NCBI GenBank assembly: GCA_008692225.1
Contig: VICG01000003.1
Coordinates: 3,301,001-3,365,000 of the forward strand
DNA from: Monilinia fructicola
Lineage: Eukaryota; Ascomycota; Leotiomycetes; Helotiales; Sclerotiniaceae
DNA: 64,000 bases
Reading direction: 5' to 3'
The position numbers and the translations under genes were made by a program. Under the pieces are notes generated by a model, which was given only the letters and a program-made list of their open reading frames with translations, ran no database searches and was not told the origin of the DNA. The stretch's first letter is position 1. The number at the start of each line of letters is the position of its first letter. This document shows, in pieces, positions 11,165-22,200 of this stretch.

Positions 11165-12044
11165 ATGGAAGATCAAGTGACGAGATTAACAGAGAAGGTT
11201 TGGGGTATGATTCGTTTTTTATTTAGATGTTATTCAGATAGGGTAGGATAGAATATACGGAAGCTAATCAATTGGTATAGAGAACTTCCAATCAATACCC
11301 CCAATGCAAGATATCTCATCGCAGTATCCGGAATTCCTGGTTCAGGTATCTTTCCTCTCCTCCCATTTCCTTTTCCGGTTTCCCCAATTACACCATCCCC
11401 TTTCATTCATCGCCTCAGCTAAACACCACCCAGGAAAGACTACCCTCGCTGCCACCATAACCAAGCGTCTCAACGCCCTCCAAACAAATCACTCAAACAA
11501 GACTTCCCTTCCCCCAATCGCAGGTTTCATCCCCATGGACGGGTACCACCTAACACGAGCCCAATTATCCGCCATGCCAGACCCCGCCCACGCCCACGCA
11601 CGACGAGGCGCTGCTTCACATTCGACGGTTCATCATTCCTCTCACTTATCCAGAAGATCCGTGAACCTATTACCCCCTCCACCATCACAATCCACGCACC
11701 CATCTTTCGATCATGCGCTTAAAGATCCCAAGGAAAATGATATTCCAATTGAGCCCACGACGAAGATTTTAGTTTTTGAAGGGAACTATTTATCGTTGGA
11801 TAAAGAACCGTGGAGGAGTGCTGCTGCAAAATTGATGGATCAATTGTGGTTTGTCGAGGTGGATTTTGAAGTTGCGAAACGTAGGTTGATTCCGAGACAT
11901 GTGAAGGCGGGAATTGCGAAGGATGAGACGGAGGCGGAAAAGAGGGTCGTGGAGAATGATCTGGTGAATGGAGAGGATATTGTTAGGGATAGGATGACGG
12001 TACATGAGATAATCGTGAGTACGGATGATGAGGCTTGGAAGTAG
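11165..12044 (+). CDS. P-loop kinase of the uridine kinase/phosphoribulokinase-like family (Yfh7/FrcK-like), two compensating frameshifts
   Basis: Probable small-molecule kinase of unknown substrate. The start MEDQVTRLTEKVWELPINTPN is assembled from exon 1 (11165-11204) and exon 2 (11283-11345); introns are 11205-11282 and 11346-11433. The Walker A motif is GIPGSGKTT, split by intron 2. Then come PMDGYHLTRAQLSAMPDP with ARRG, FTFDG, PSFDHALKDP, VFEGNYLSL and the C-terminal RHVKAGIAKDETEAEKRV and ENDLVNGEDIV motifs typical of these fungal kinases. Between ARRGAA and FTFDG one base is missing (near 11614), and near the C3 run at 11699-11701 one is extra. The two cancel, so a foreign stretch of about 29 residues replaces the FTFDG region in a direct translation. 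Total 237 aa. Yeast Yfh7 is longer; the bacterial FrcK-type kinases are of similar size. Confidence 0.8.
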
Positions 12045-12182
12045 TAAGGTAGTAAACTAGGGTGTTGAAATGGTTTGTGACGTGAATGAGTAAATAAGAA
12101 ATTCTGAAAGCTGGACTACGGGCTCTTCAAGGAACTGACATGATACCCGACTGCGGATCATTCATATTGAGATCTAGCTTTT

Positions 12183-13425
12183 CTAATCTAGCAATAAACA
12201 CTGCATCAACTCGGCACTGCTTGTCAACCGTAGTACATCGGAGACCAAGTAAAGACTACCTGCCACAACTATAGGCCCGCCTTGGGCAACAGTGGCTGCC
12301 CATCTTAAAGCCCTGAGACGTCTGATTTTGAATCATGCAAACAAGTGGTAGAAATACCAGCTAGAGAAGCTGCATGTAATACATCTCCTGTGTCCATAGC
12401 TTGAACCCATGGCATTCCATCCACAGGTCCAAACTGAACTGCTGCTACACAGTCACCTTCTCTCAAAATCTCTTTCATTATCCCATCAAGTTCTTTTCCT
12501 TGAGAAGCTGCCAGTACCCAGGTCACTTTATTCGATTTTGATCGAAGTTTTTCCATTAACATATAAACCAAGAACTTCTGCGGATTGAACATTGTGCGCA
12601 CCATCGAGTAATATAGGTTCCTTTTGACCTGTCACCGCGCTAACATCAGTAATTTGAAGCCTACCAGGCCAATGCATGTCTTGTATAGCTGGTAGTAAAC
12701 GATGTAGAGGAGATTCCACTCTCGTATATGCTAAATGAAATGCGGTGTATGCGCAAGCTAGATTTTCCAACTGATGTGGCTCTAGATCTTGCCCTTTAAT
12801 TTCGTCTAGGAAAGCTGATTCTGTGGAACTGATAATCAAGTCCGATCCAATTTCTTTGGCATGAGTCGAGATGACCTCTCGAACAGAAGGTATGTTGCTC
12901 CTATCTACCACACAAGGAACACGGGTCTCATGATCCCAGCCTTTTCCCGGGCTATTTCCTCAATCGTATTTCCTAGAAACGATTGAATGGTCTAGGCCAA
13001 TCTTCGATATTATAGTGACGGCTTTGTTTTCCATGGCATTTGTCGCGTCTAAGCGCCCCCCTAAACAACTTCGATCACTCCCATCTCGATCCTCTCTTCA
13101 TAGAACACTTCAAATGCGTGGCCGTGAGTAATTCGAATTCAGATGCTTCAAGGTTCTCTGCTCGATTTCTCTCCATCACTAACGCCTCAGCCTTGCGAAA
13201 GAGAGGTTCTCGAACTGGTCGATCATCGATGGTGATGCAATCCCATCTATGAATTAAATGAGGTGACGTGAATCTACCACAGCGAACACCACTGGCAGAT
13301 AGCATGGCAGATAGATAGGCGCATATTGAACCTTTTCCATTGGTACCCGCAACATGAATGGCTTTCCACGGTTGAGGTGTATGCCTCAAGAGACGACTGA
13401 TGCGACTGAGACCAAGCTCAATCAT
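12183..13425 (-). CDS. FOL3: Dihydrofolate synthase (Fol3-type Mur ligase), six apparent frameshifts
   Basis: ATP-dependent ligase joining glutamate to dihydropteroate in folate synthesis. The start [19 protein letters not shown] (13423-13425) is followed by the P-loop [15 protein letters not shown], then GRFTSPHL. In a second frame comes [13 protein letters not shown], then [45 protein letters not shown], the ligase motif LLDGAHN and the C-terminal [16 protein letters not shown] and [15 protein letters not shown]. The frame changes near 13117 (-1), 13067 (-1), 12986 (+1), 12922 (-1), 12548-12552 (+1, T5 on plus strand) and 12318 (-1). With these allowed for, 1245 bases code for 414 aa with no intron, the normal length. 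Every family motif is intact, so the gene is probably functional and the sequence faulty. If the shifts are real it is a pseudogene and folate synthesis would need another copy. Confidence 0.85.
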
Positions 13426-14527
13426 ATTTTTGGTGGGTAGTATCTCTATGAATTGATATAGAATTAAATGATTGGTTGAGAGAGGGCGTTTAACCAGGGA
13501 GAGGGAATGTTGGTAAGGGAATAAAAAGATAGGCTAGTTTTTGTGGATGTTTTCTATTATTATTCAGATTGATATAGACATAGTTCTGGCTGGAGTTTGT
13601 TTATATCGTCATCGATTCATTGCTTTGAAAATCTTGTTGTCGTAGCGGGCGATGGGTAAATATCCATTGAATGCCCATGTGGTACATGTGGTACAATATG
13701 AGTCAAATTCGATCTGATGCTATCCCCAGATTTATCAAGAGCGTCGACTGGATGCCCAGGTGATTTGGGTAAAAATCTACTACTGTACGGAGTACAGAGT
13801 ACTACCCAAGTAGGTTTAGATGGGAGGGGCTGAGAGAGATATAAAATAATAAAAATACAGTGTGATGTTTCCAGGTTCTTTTATCGATAATCAACATCAG
13901 TGCCGCCCACCTAGGTACTAGGTAGGTAGATAGCCCTGGAGATATCAATAGTTGCAAATGTACGGTATAGAGTAGAGAGTAGATAATATTAATAGTTGTT
14001 TTATAATGTGTTATAAATTAAAATATTATAAAATGTTATAAAATGTTATAAAATATTATAAATTATTATAAAATATTATTAAATGGTATCAAATGTTATA
14101 ATTGAAATAAAATAAAATATCATCCAATAAGATCTATACAAGGGGAATAAAAGTAGGCTGATAGTTACATCCATACTTGTACAGTAATAATAAGGTTACT
14201 AGGTACCAGGTAGTTGCAAGGAAGGGTGTGGATGTACAGTGCCTATCCATCCATTATCAGTTTCTTATCTAAGTGCACTTTTCTCAAGAGATCTTCTCAT
14301 TCTGCGGGTTTCGTCTCGTCTCGTCTCGTCTCGTCTCTTGTCTCTCCATCTCTTGATCAAACAACGTTTTATCTACTAGGTATCATCTATTCAATTCATC
14401 ATCAACTTCAATTTCATAAATTTACCATCAAACTTTATAACAAAGAATATCATTACGGTTGCTAAGACTTGATAATTATATCCATCGACTTTTCTTTCTC
14501 TTTAATTTACTTTCAATCACCTACAAC
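13426..14527. other. Intergenic region with AT-rich repeat patch
   Basis: Upstream of the dihydrofolate synthase gene (minus) and of the charged-protein gene (plus), so both promoters should lie here. It contains TACTGTACGGAGTAC-type and CCTAGGTACTAGGTAGGTA-type palindromic motifs (13775-13935), AAATGTTATAAAATATTAT units (14020-14100) and four CGTCT repeats (14311-14335). No gene is supported. Confidence 0.6.
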
Positions 14528-16328
14528 ATGGGTTTGCCGTAAGTCAATTGCTCTCTACGGTTACACGTCGCCTTACGCGTTTGGCGACATTAGCAGTCTA
14601 ATCCGAGTCATAGGATATTCTTCGAACCCTCGACGCCTGGTGCACAATCAGAACGTCGAGAAAAGCCTGCAACTGATGCACGATCTGGCATTCGACGTCG
14701 CCATATACCTGGCAATGGATCTGGAGCTGCATATAATGCGCGGCGTAGGCGCGCATTAGGCATAGAGCGTTCCCGAAGGAATCATGAGGATTTTGTTGAC
14801 TTTGGAAGAACTTAATAACATCGCAAGTTCTAGAATTCGTACTGCAACAGGAACAATTAGGGATGAGATGAGCAACAATCATATGCAAGACCTTCCGGGA
14901 ATACAATATGAGCATGGAAATTTCAGACGTCAGCGCTTAATCACCGGACGTATGGAGACAGATAGACCATCAATGCCCGCTGTTCCAGAATCTAGAGATT
15001 ATGTCACTCCAATGAACCTCGATTCTCAAAGACCAGCGCAAGGACCAGACCCAACCCCACAACAATACCGAGACAGTTCCAATTCCATCTCTCAAACACG
15101 AGCATCTGAAGTTTCAGAAGAGCGCTCTAGAGCCACACCCTCTTCTGAAAATAATGTTTCGAAACGTGGAAGATCCAAGTCCGTCGAATTCAACCATATT
15201 GAGTGGTGGATATGCAACCCTTGTAAGTCGGTGTATTCAATCGTTCTCCCATTAAAGTTACCAAAGACTTTTGTGTGTGAATTGTGTTAAGCCATCAAAA
15301 ACTGTTACTAATGATTCCTAATAGGCTGCCTTGGCGGCGGAACATCGTAATGTAATTGATTCACCAAATTTGTTCCCGCCAACTAGGCGTCATGTACAGC
15401 GATTCAGAAGCCTGCCATGGGAGGCAGGGCAAAGAAGGCAGGTAATGGAGCAAGAAGAGGAAGAGCAAGCGCCGGAAGATATTATACGCGTACGCGAAAT
15501 GGCTGAAGAGAGGCAACGCCAAACTTGATGAAAATATCAGAGAGGAACGGCGGGTGCAACGCCGCCTCGAAGAACGTCTCCGTATTGAGGGGATCAGAGA
15601 GCGAGCGGAGGCCAGCACGCGCGTCGACAATACAGAGCGAGAACAGGAACAAGGACCTGAACTGCCCAACTTGACACACGCGCCGGAAGACTCCACGCCC
15701 CACAATCCCATCTTGGCGGAGCAGTCTGAGAGCGCCCGATTCGAGGGGGGCGAGAAGGAGCAGCACGTCAAGTTGGTGAAGAGCGGGAACACTTCTCACA
15801 ACTTTGTTCGTGACAGGATGGAACTGGCACGCCGCCGCGTTGAGCAGGCTGAGATAGAGCGCGGGAGAGCACGGGACGAAGTCGAGAGAGGCGGGAGCAA
15901 GTCGAGAGAGCGCGAGGCGCGAGTTGATAGAGCGCGCGAGCAACTGGCGCGTGCTGATAGCCCTGGCTCCGTGTACCGAATAGCGGAATCCTTTGTCGAC
16001 GGCCTTGGTGACCGAGAACGCAGCCTCAGCCCGGAGGGTGAAGGATCATGGGATGCCATTTTTGATTAGGCCCGATCCGCAGCCAGCCAGTGCATCGTCG
16101 TCATTTGCTTCAACAGCTGCCACAAGGTCACAACGAGATTCTACGAGTACCGCTACTGCTAGTTCACTCGGAAGCGTCTCGAGATCTTATCAACTTGACG
16201 TTCCCACAAATGGCGATTGTGATGCTGGAACAGATTTAGAAACCGAGGACGAATCTACTGGCGAATCTCACCTTTCCCCGCGCTTCTTGCTCACGAATCA
16301 ACGTTACTTTTCCAGACGTGGTACTTGA
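14528..16328 (+). CDS. Uncharacterised charged protein with Cys-pair motif and coiled coil; four apparent frameshifts
   Basis: A four-codon exon 1 (14528-14538) is followed by an intron at 14539-14613 (GTAAGT...CATAG). Exon 2 is Arg-rich (SGIRRRHIPGNG, ARRRRALGIERSRRNHEDFVD) and ends near EWWICNPC, a Trp-Trp/Cys-pair motif cut by the intron 15223-15324 (GTAAGT...TAATAG). Exon 3 has a very charged segment, about 15440-15960 (RRVQRRLEERLRIEGIRER, then ELARRRVEQAEIERGRARDE), predicted here as coiled coil. The C-terminus carries a Pro-Asp-Pro then Ser/Ala-rich tail (PDPQPASASSSFAST). The frame breaks at the T3 run 14801-14803, near 15332, near 15508 and at the T5 run near 16060, each fitting one extra base. 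Removing them gives 1620 bases, 539 aa. I do not recognise the family; the EWW-C-x-x-C and the Ser tail recur in fungal hypothetical proteins as far as I recall. The gene boundaries are moderately secure. Confidence 0.6.
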
Positions 16329-17103
16329 TGGATCTAGGCCTACCAATTGTCCAGGTCTGAAAAGCTTCGCTGTCTAGGTTTGCGCATGCTTAATTAAGCT
16401 TTCACCATGGCCACGTTGAGGACGGGAAGATTTTTCGACATGGAGATGGATTTGCCATGAATGTTATACTATATTGTAATTTTATCCTTCCGGCGTTGGC
16501 TGGGGAAGGGGAGTGTTTTTGCTTTCCATTGGTCGGTCTCACGATCAAACGAGGGGAACGATGATGGTATTCGACATTTACGGATTTACTGATTGGCATG
16601 AGGAAAGGTCATTTTGAGGATAGAAGGTTGAAAGATAAGCTCAAGATTGATATATAATGGGTTACTGCATATGGGAAACTCGATATTGGGGGAGGGGAGT
16701 TTGAATTTGGGCGAGGTATCTGATTGCGAGGATATTTTTAGTTTTCGGAATAGACTTTGATCTTTGACCTGAACTGCGTCGTAGATGTCTGAAGGATAAC
16801 AGAAGACGGGGGTTTCTTTGGTACTAGCTTTGACTCAAGGTACTTACAAAGGAGAACATTGGATGATTAGTTTTGTTATGTAGGTGGAGGTACTAGATAG
16901 GTCGCGTGTTATATGTCATTGTATCTGTGTATGTATTCAACATGTTAAGTAATGCAAATAGTATAGGAAAATCGAATTCAAGGAAAAAGTCATCAGGAAC
17001 CTTGGAAGTTGAAACAATACGTAGCGCTTGTAAAAGGTGAAAAGAAAGGAATAAATCCATGAGATGAATTCTATCATAATGGAACTTTCAAGATGCTATT
17101 AAT
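16329..17103. other. Intergenic, no gene seen
   Basis: The 3' region of the charged-protein gene. It has short open frames only and nothing with recognisable features. Confidence 0.55.
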
Positions 17104-17105
17104 TA

Positions 17106-17483
17106 CAGTAGAACCTGGTTATAAGGGATCGAAAAATTCGGCCAATTAAATCCCGTATATCCAGGATTCCCGTATATGCAGGTTAGGCAACAAGGCATCA
17201 ACAAAATTTGTATGGCTAAGCTTAATCATTTTTCTATATACCCCTGATATTTTTAAGGAAAAAATCATATGATATGTTATCATTTAGACTATTCCCCACT
17301 AAATTTTATACGACAACCAATAAAATCTTCAATTTTTATACGGGACTGGGAATAATTTGTCCCGTAATCCCTTAAAGTTAAAAAATCCCCGTTCCCTCAT
17401 ACAAAAATTACCAAAATTGGAATAAATGTCCCGTATAACGAGTTATCCCGTATAACGTAGTCCCTTATACACAGGTTCTACTG
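17106..17483. mobile_element. Non-autonomous pogo/Tc1-mariner-type element (MITE) with TA target duplication
   Basis: The ends are near-perfect inverted repeats beginning CAGTAGAACCTG and continuing TATAAGGGA (about 23 bp with two mismatches). A TA dinucleotide flanks each side (17104-17105 and 17484-17485), as expected for TA-targeting elements. The 378-bp body has further internal copies of CCCGTATA in both orientations and no transposase frame. The CAGTA start of the terminal repeat resembles pogo/Fot1-type elements; that family assignment is inference. Confidence 0.85.
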
Positions 17484-17497
17484 TACTTACCGACCTA

Positions 17498-17751
17498 CTT
17501 GATGTTGTTTTGGGTCTATGCCGGGGTAAGAAATCTTATAAAATAGTATATCTTTTAAATTCTTTTTTATATGTTATAAAACTTATCATTTTTAAGAATT
17601 TAAATATACTAGACGTTTATTTTTTAACTTAATAATACTATAAAGCATTATTTATAATTTTTAATGGATTCGTTGATTTATTATTATTTTTTAAAATAAA
17701 TTCCGGTTTCAGTTAATTTTTATCCTGGCATAGACCCAAAACAACACCAAG
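17498..17751. mobile_element. 254-bp TA-flanked MITE, family A
   Basis: Terminal inverted repeats begin CTTGATGTTGTTTTGGGTCT on the left and match the reverse complement of the right end with one mismatch in the first 24 bases. A TA flanks each end (17496-17497 and 17752-17753). The interior is AT-rich and non-coding. It starts only 14 bp after the pogo-type MITE. The reverse complement of this element aligns with the start of the larger repeat at 61064, so the two are members of one family. Confidence 0.85.
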
Positions 17752-17753
17752 TA

Positions 17754-18157
17754 GATACTAGGTAAATTAGGTACCTAGGTACTTATGGGATCATAACAAT
17801 GATAATAGAATAATAATCCCAAGTCCCTAGGTAGGTTAATTGTCTAATAAAGCCTACCTAGGTATGTAAAGTACCTACCTAGGTACCTACCAGGTCCTCT
17901 CTTCCTACTAGGTAGTACTTGTAGGTAAACAAACATGATTTCAATCATCAGCCTTACTGTCTTTGTATTATACAGCACATTTTAAATTGTCTCCGTAATT
18001 AGATGCAGTTCATCAGATGAAAGTTGCGGACTTTTCTAAGGTTTAGGATCCACTTATGTATCTAGGTAGGTAATAAGTAAGTACGGAAGTAAAAGTAGAT
18101 GATGAGGATGAGTAGACGAGTCCGGGTAGGTATGTACCTAGATCTACTCGAGTATGG

Positions 18158-18215
<58 letters not shown>

Positions 18216-19262
18216 CATAACAAGTGTAGATGGGAAGCGCTTGTTTGCTTGTTTGCTTGTTTCTTTGCTTTCATTTTGTTTAATCTACGAGTACTCCGGA
18301 TGTAGTAGGTACCTTGATTTAATCTCACTCTCTCCATTAGGCAGGCCCAATCAAGTGTCCCGGGGTAAGTACTGATTCGCAGATGTAATAAGGTAATTTC
18401 TCTCTTTCCTCTTTTTATCCACTCTTCTCTCTCCAAGGCTCTTTTAACCACTGGGCATCCATGGATCTCTTAAATCATAAATCATAGATCATACTGTAGA
18501 TCAGAATTCTTAACCGGCAGTGATACATCCATCATATGATAGACGACGAATCATCTTCTCCTATTATGTATGTACCTAGGTATGTATATACAAGTACCTA
18601 GGGGATGCTTTTCAAACATTTGGTAGGTACGAGGTAGGTAGGTATACCTTCGATTACTCTTCTACTATCTACTGACTACTTACTACTCTCCTACCTTTAC
18701 TCTACTCTACTACTTCTCCTCCTCCTACTACTACTCCTCCTCCTCCTCCTCCTCCTCCTCTCCTCCTCCTCTCCTCCTACCTTCATCACCATCATCATCA
18801 CCCTCACCAACCACCACCTCTTCTTTATATGTAATGATTTTACCTTACAAACATTCATACAGAAGTGCTTCAAAAGAGTACCTTATGTTCATCTTCCAAA
18901 CATAACCTGGAAACATAAGATACCCGTCGACAACTTTAATCCCAACATCAACATAACAATATCTATCTCACACCACCAATTACCTGACAAACAGTGAATT
19001 GTTCATATCCACACTCTCGCGTGTTATTTTTGCATATTTGCCGTGAGGTGAGGGCCAGGATCCACCAATATCGACAACCTTGATATACACTTATGACCCC
19101 GCCAAAATAATCATCGTGAAACAGGAACCTAGTCCACAAAACACGAAAAGCTCATGCTTCAATGAGATCCTTCATCTGCCAGAGAAATATACCTCCAACA
19201 GCTCTCCTTCCCACCCTTTAAATCCCCACCCCCCCTACCGCCCGGGTCATCGCACATCGACC
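17754..19262. promoter_or_regulatory. Upstream region of sepH with CCTAGG palindromes and microsatellites
   Basis: The region has many copies of TACCTAGGTA and CCTAGGTAGGTA-like motifs (17757-17930, 18058-18075, 18125-18145, 18568-18650), an (AAT/GAT)n tract at 18156-18215, CTCCTC-rich tracts at 18715-18780 and CATCAC repeats at 18783-18805. The last few hundred bases should hold the sepH promoter and leader. No gene seen. Confidence 0.6.
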
Positions 19263-22200
19263 ATGGTCTCTTATGCACCTTCTTCAGCCGACCGGCAATC
19301 CAATTCGAGATCAACGGGGGTAAATGGGAGCGCAAAGTCAGATAGGACTCCAGGGACACCGCGAAGGGAACGAAAGGAAAAGGCTGTGCAGGATCCGGGC
19401 CTCAAAGACTACGTACATACCCGAGTCTTTCTGAAAAGGAAATACACCTACTTATAATTGTTCAGCGTCTAGGAGAATGTCTCGGGAAAGGAGCTTTTGG
19501 ATCGGTTTACAAGGCCTTCAATTGGGGTACAGGGGAAGCCGTGGCTGTGAAGCAAATTAAGTTGGGAGACCTCCCAAAGAGCGAACTACGGATGATCGAG
19601 GTAGACATATTTGATTGAGATGGATGGGGACCTTGGGCTGATATCACATGTGTAGGCTGAAATAGACCTTCTCAAAAATTTGAATGTGGGTGTGCATGGA
19701 AGGAGGAGCGCCGCCGAGTTGTTCAAACTGACCTTTCGTAGCATGACAATATTGTCAAATATCTTGGTTTCGTTAAGTCATCGGACTGCTTGAACATAAT
19801 TCTGGAGTAAGACATCTTGTGTTTCGATTTCTAGGCCATGTTTGACTGACCATGACCCCCAAGGTATTGCGAAAACGGTTCACTACACTCGATATGCAAA
19901 AGTTATGGCAAATTCCCCGAAAACTTGGTTGGCGTTTACATGGGACAAATCCTGTTAGGACTTCAATATCTTCACGATCAGGGTGTTATTCACCGGGATA
20001 TAAAGGGCGCGAATATTCTTACAACTAAAGATGGCAAGGTCAAGCTTGCGGATTTTGGTGTGTCTACCAGCACTCTTGCTGGAGCAGACAAGGAGGCACA
20101 AGTTGTGGGGACCCCATACTGGATGGCTCCTGAGATCATACAACTTTCTGGTGCCACTCCCGCGTCTGATATATGGAGTTTGGGTTGCACAGTGATAGAA
20201 TTACTCGAGGGCAAGCCGCCGTATCACAAGCTGGCCCCGATGCCCGCCTTGTTTGCCATTGTCAATGATGACCATCCTCCTCTGCCTGAAGGAGTATCGC
20301 CAGTAAGTCAATGTTGGCATCGTCTCAAGGGAACTGAAACTTAACACTGTGTAGGCGGCTCGAGATTTTCTCATTCAGTGCTTCCAAAAAGACCCAAAAT
20401 CTAAGAGTTTCGGCTCGAAAATTGTTGAAACACGCTTGGATTGTGGGCTCACGGAGGACTGATGCTCCTGTTGCAAAACCCCCGACAAACTTCAATGAAG
20501 CAGTCGAAGAGGTGAAGCAGTGGAATGAAGCTCTTAAATCGCCCACCGCTGCCGGGACATTTCGTACGTCTACAAGATCGCAACAGCTTGGTAGCCCCTT
20601 GCCTGCCCGTCGAGACCCACCTTTGAGAAATATTCATAATGATTCGCAAAACAACAACATCATCACACCTCCCAAGGGCCCCCTCTCTTTGGCGAAACCT
20701 AAATCTCTGGCAAGTTCATTTAGGTCTCCAGAAACTTCAGGTAAGCGAGGCCCACTAGGAAATTTCAAAAATTCCTTGTGGAAGCTGACTGTTGAAGCGG
20801 ATGATAATTGGGATGATGATTTCGCTTCTTCTATATCTCCAAGTGCACTTCAGCTCCCACATTTGAAGCCTCACGATAATTTTGGAGGTTTACTCTCCGC
20901 TGATCGCCTGAAGTCATTCGCATCATTTGAGTTTGCAAATGATGAAACTGACAACTGGGACAACAATTTTGAAGGTGATCTCGTCACGATCAAAGGCCCT
21001 AATGTCCATGTTGAGACAGACGGTCATGAATTGGAGACCATTCGACCCTACAGAATCAAAGCGTTCCACGAATATCGACCTCGACGAAGACATTTCTCCT
21101 AGAAGTTATTCTCGAAAGCCGTCTATACCTCCCCCTCGACCAAAGTCTCCAGTGAAGGCTCGAGCGGAAGGAAAATTTGCCTTGCCTTTGAGACCAGCAA
21201 TAATGTATCGCGAGAACACCATAGAAGATTATTCAGACCTATTTGTTGACAATGATAATGTTTTTGACAAGAGATTGGATATCATTAAAGTCGGTAATCC
21301 CAATGAACCATCGTATCCAGTACTAACGCTTGATAACTTTAGGATGATGCTCTTTCTCCGAAACTCTTTCACCCGTCTGACCTAACAAGCATTCCGCGTT
21401 CTGGCCAGTCACCTACTACAAACGGAGGTAGCAGTTTGCGAAGAAAAACCACACCCAATTCTCATGAAAATCCATCTATGCATCGGACAAACTCGTCGGT
21501 TGAGATACAGAAGTATGCGGAAAATGAGGAAGATGAAGACTTTTCAGACATCTTTGACCCACGGGGTGCCATTGTTCCGAGGATCGAGACCGAAAAGGGT
21601 TCAGAAGAAGCATTAATGATCAACTCCAAACTTTCACATAACTCCTGGCTGGGAGATGAGGATGATGAGGATGACCCCTTTGCCTCGTTGGAGCAAGGTT
21701 TTGATGAGATGGATTTGCAAGCCAATATTGCCAGAGATAAACATGCGCGGCTGTGCGCATCGGTTGAAGGATTAGTGAGCTCACTGAAAGCAACACAGGC
21801 CGAGGATGTATTATCAGAATTATCAGAACAACTGGTATGCTTCAACTCAATCATGATGACTTGCTTTACTAACTTCCTGTTTAGCTTGATATTCTGTATG
21901 AGTCGGAAGACGCAAAAGGACTCATTATCAGTGCTCATGGAATGCTTCCAATCCTGGAAATACTAGAACCGTGTAATCTGAAAAGTCGTCAAAGTATGAT
22001 CTTGAGATTACTCAAAGTTGTCAACGCCATCATCTCGAACGATGTTGAGATTCAAGAAAACTTATGCTTCGTTGGAGGAATTCCCATAATTACGAAGTTT
22101 TCGGCTAGACAATACTCAAATGAGATCCGTCTTGAGGCTGCTGCGTTTGTCAGACAAATGTATCAGACCTCTACATTGACGCTGCAGATGTTTGTCAGTG

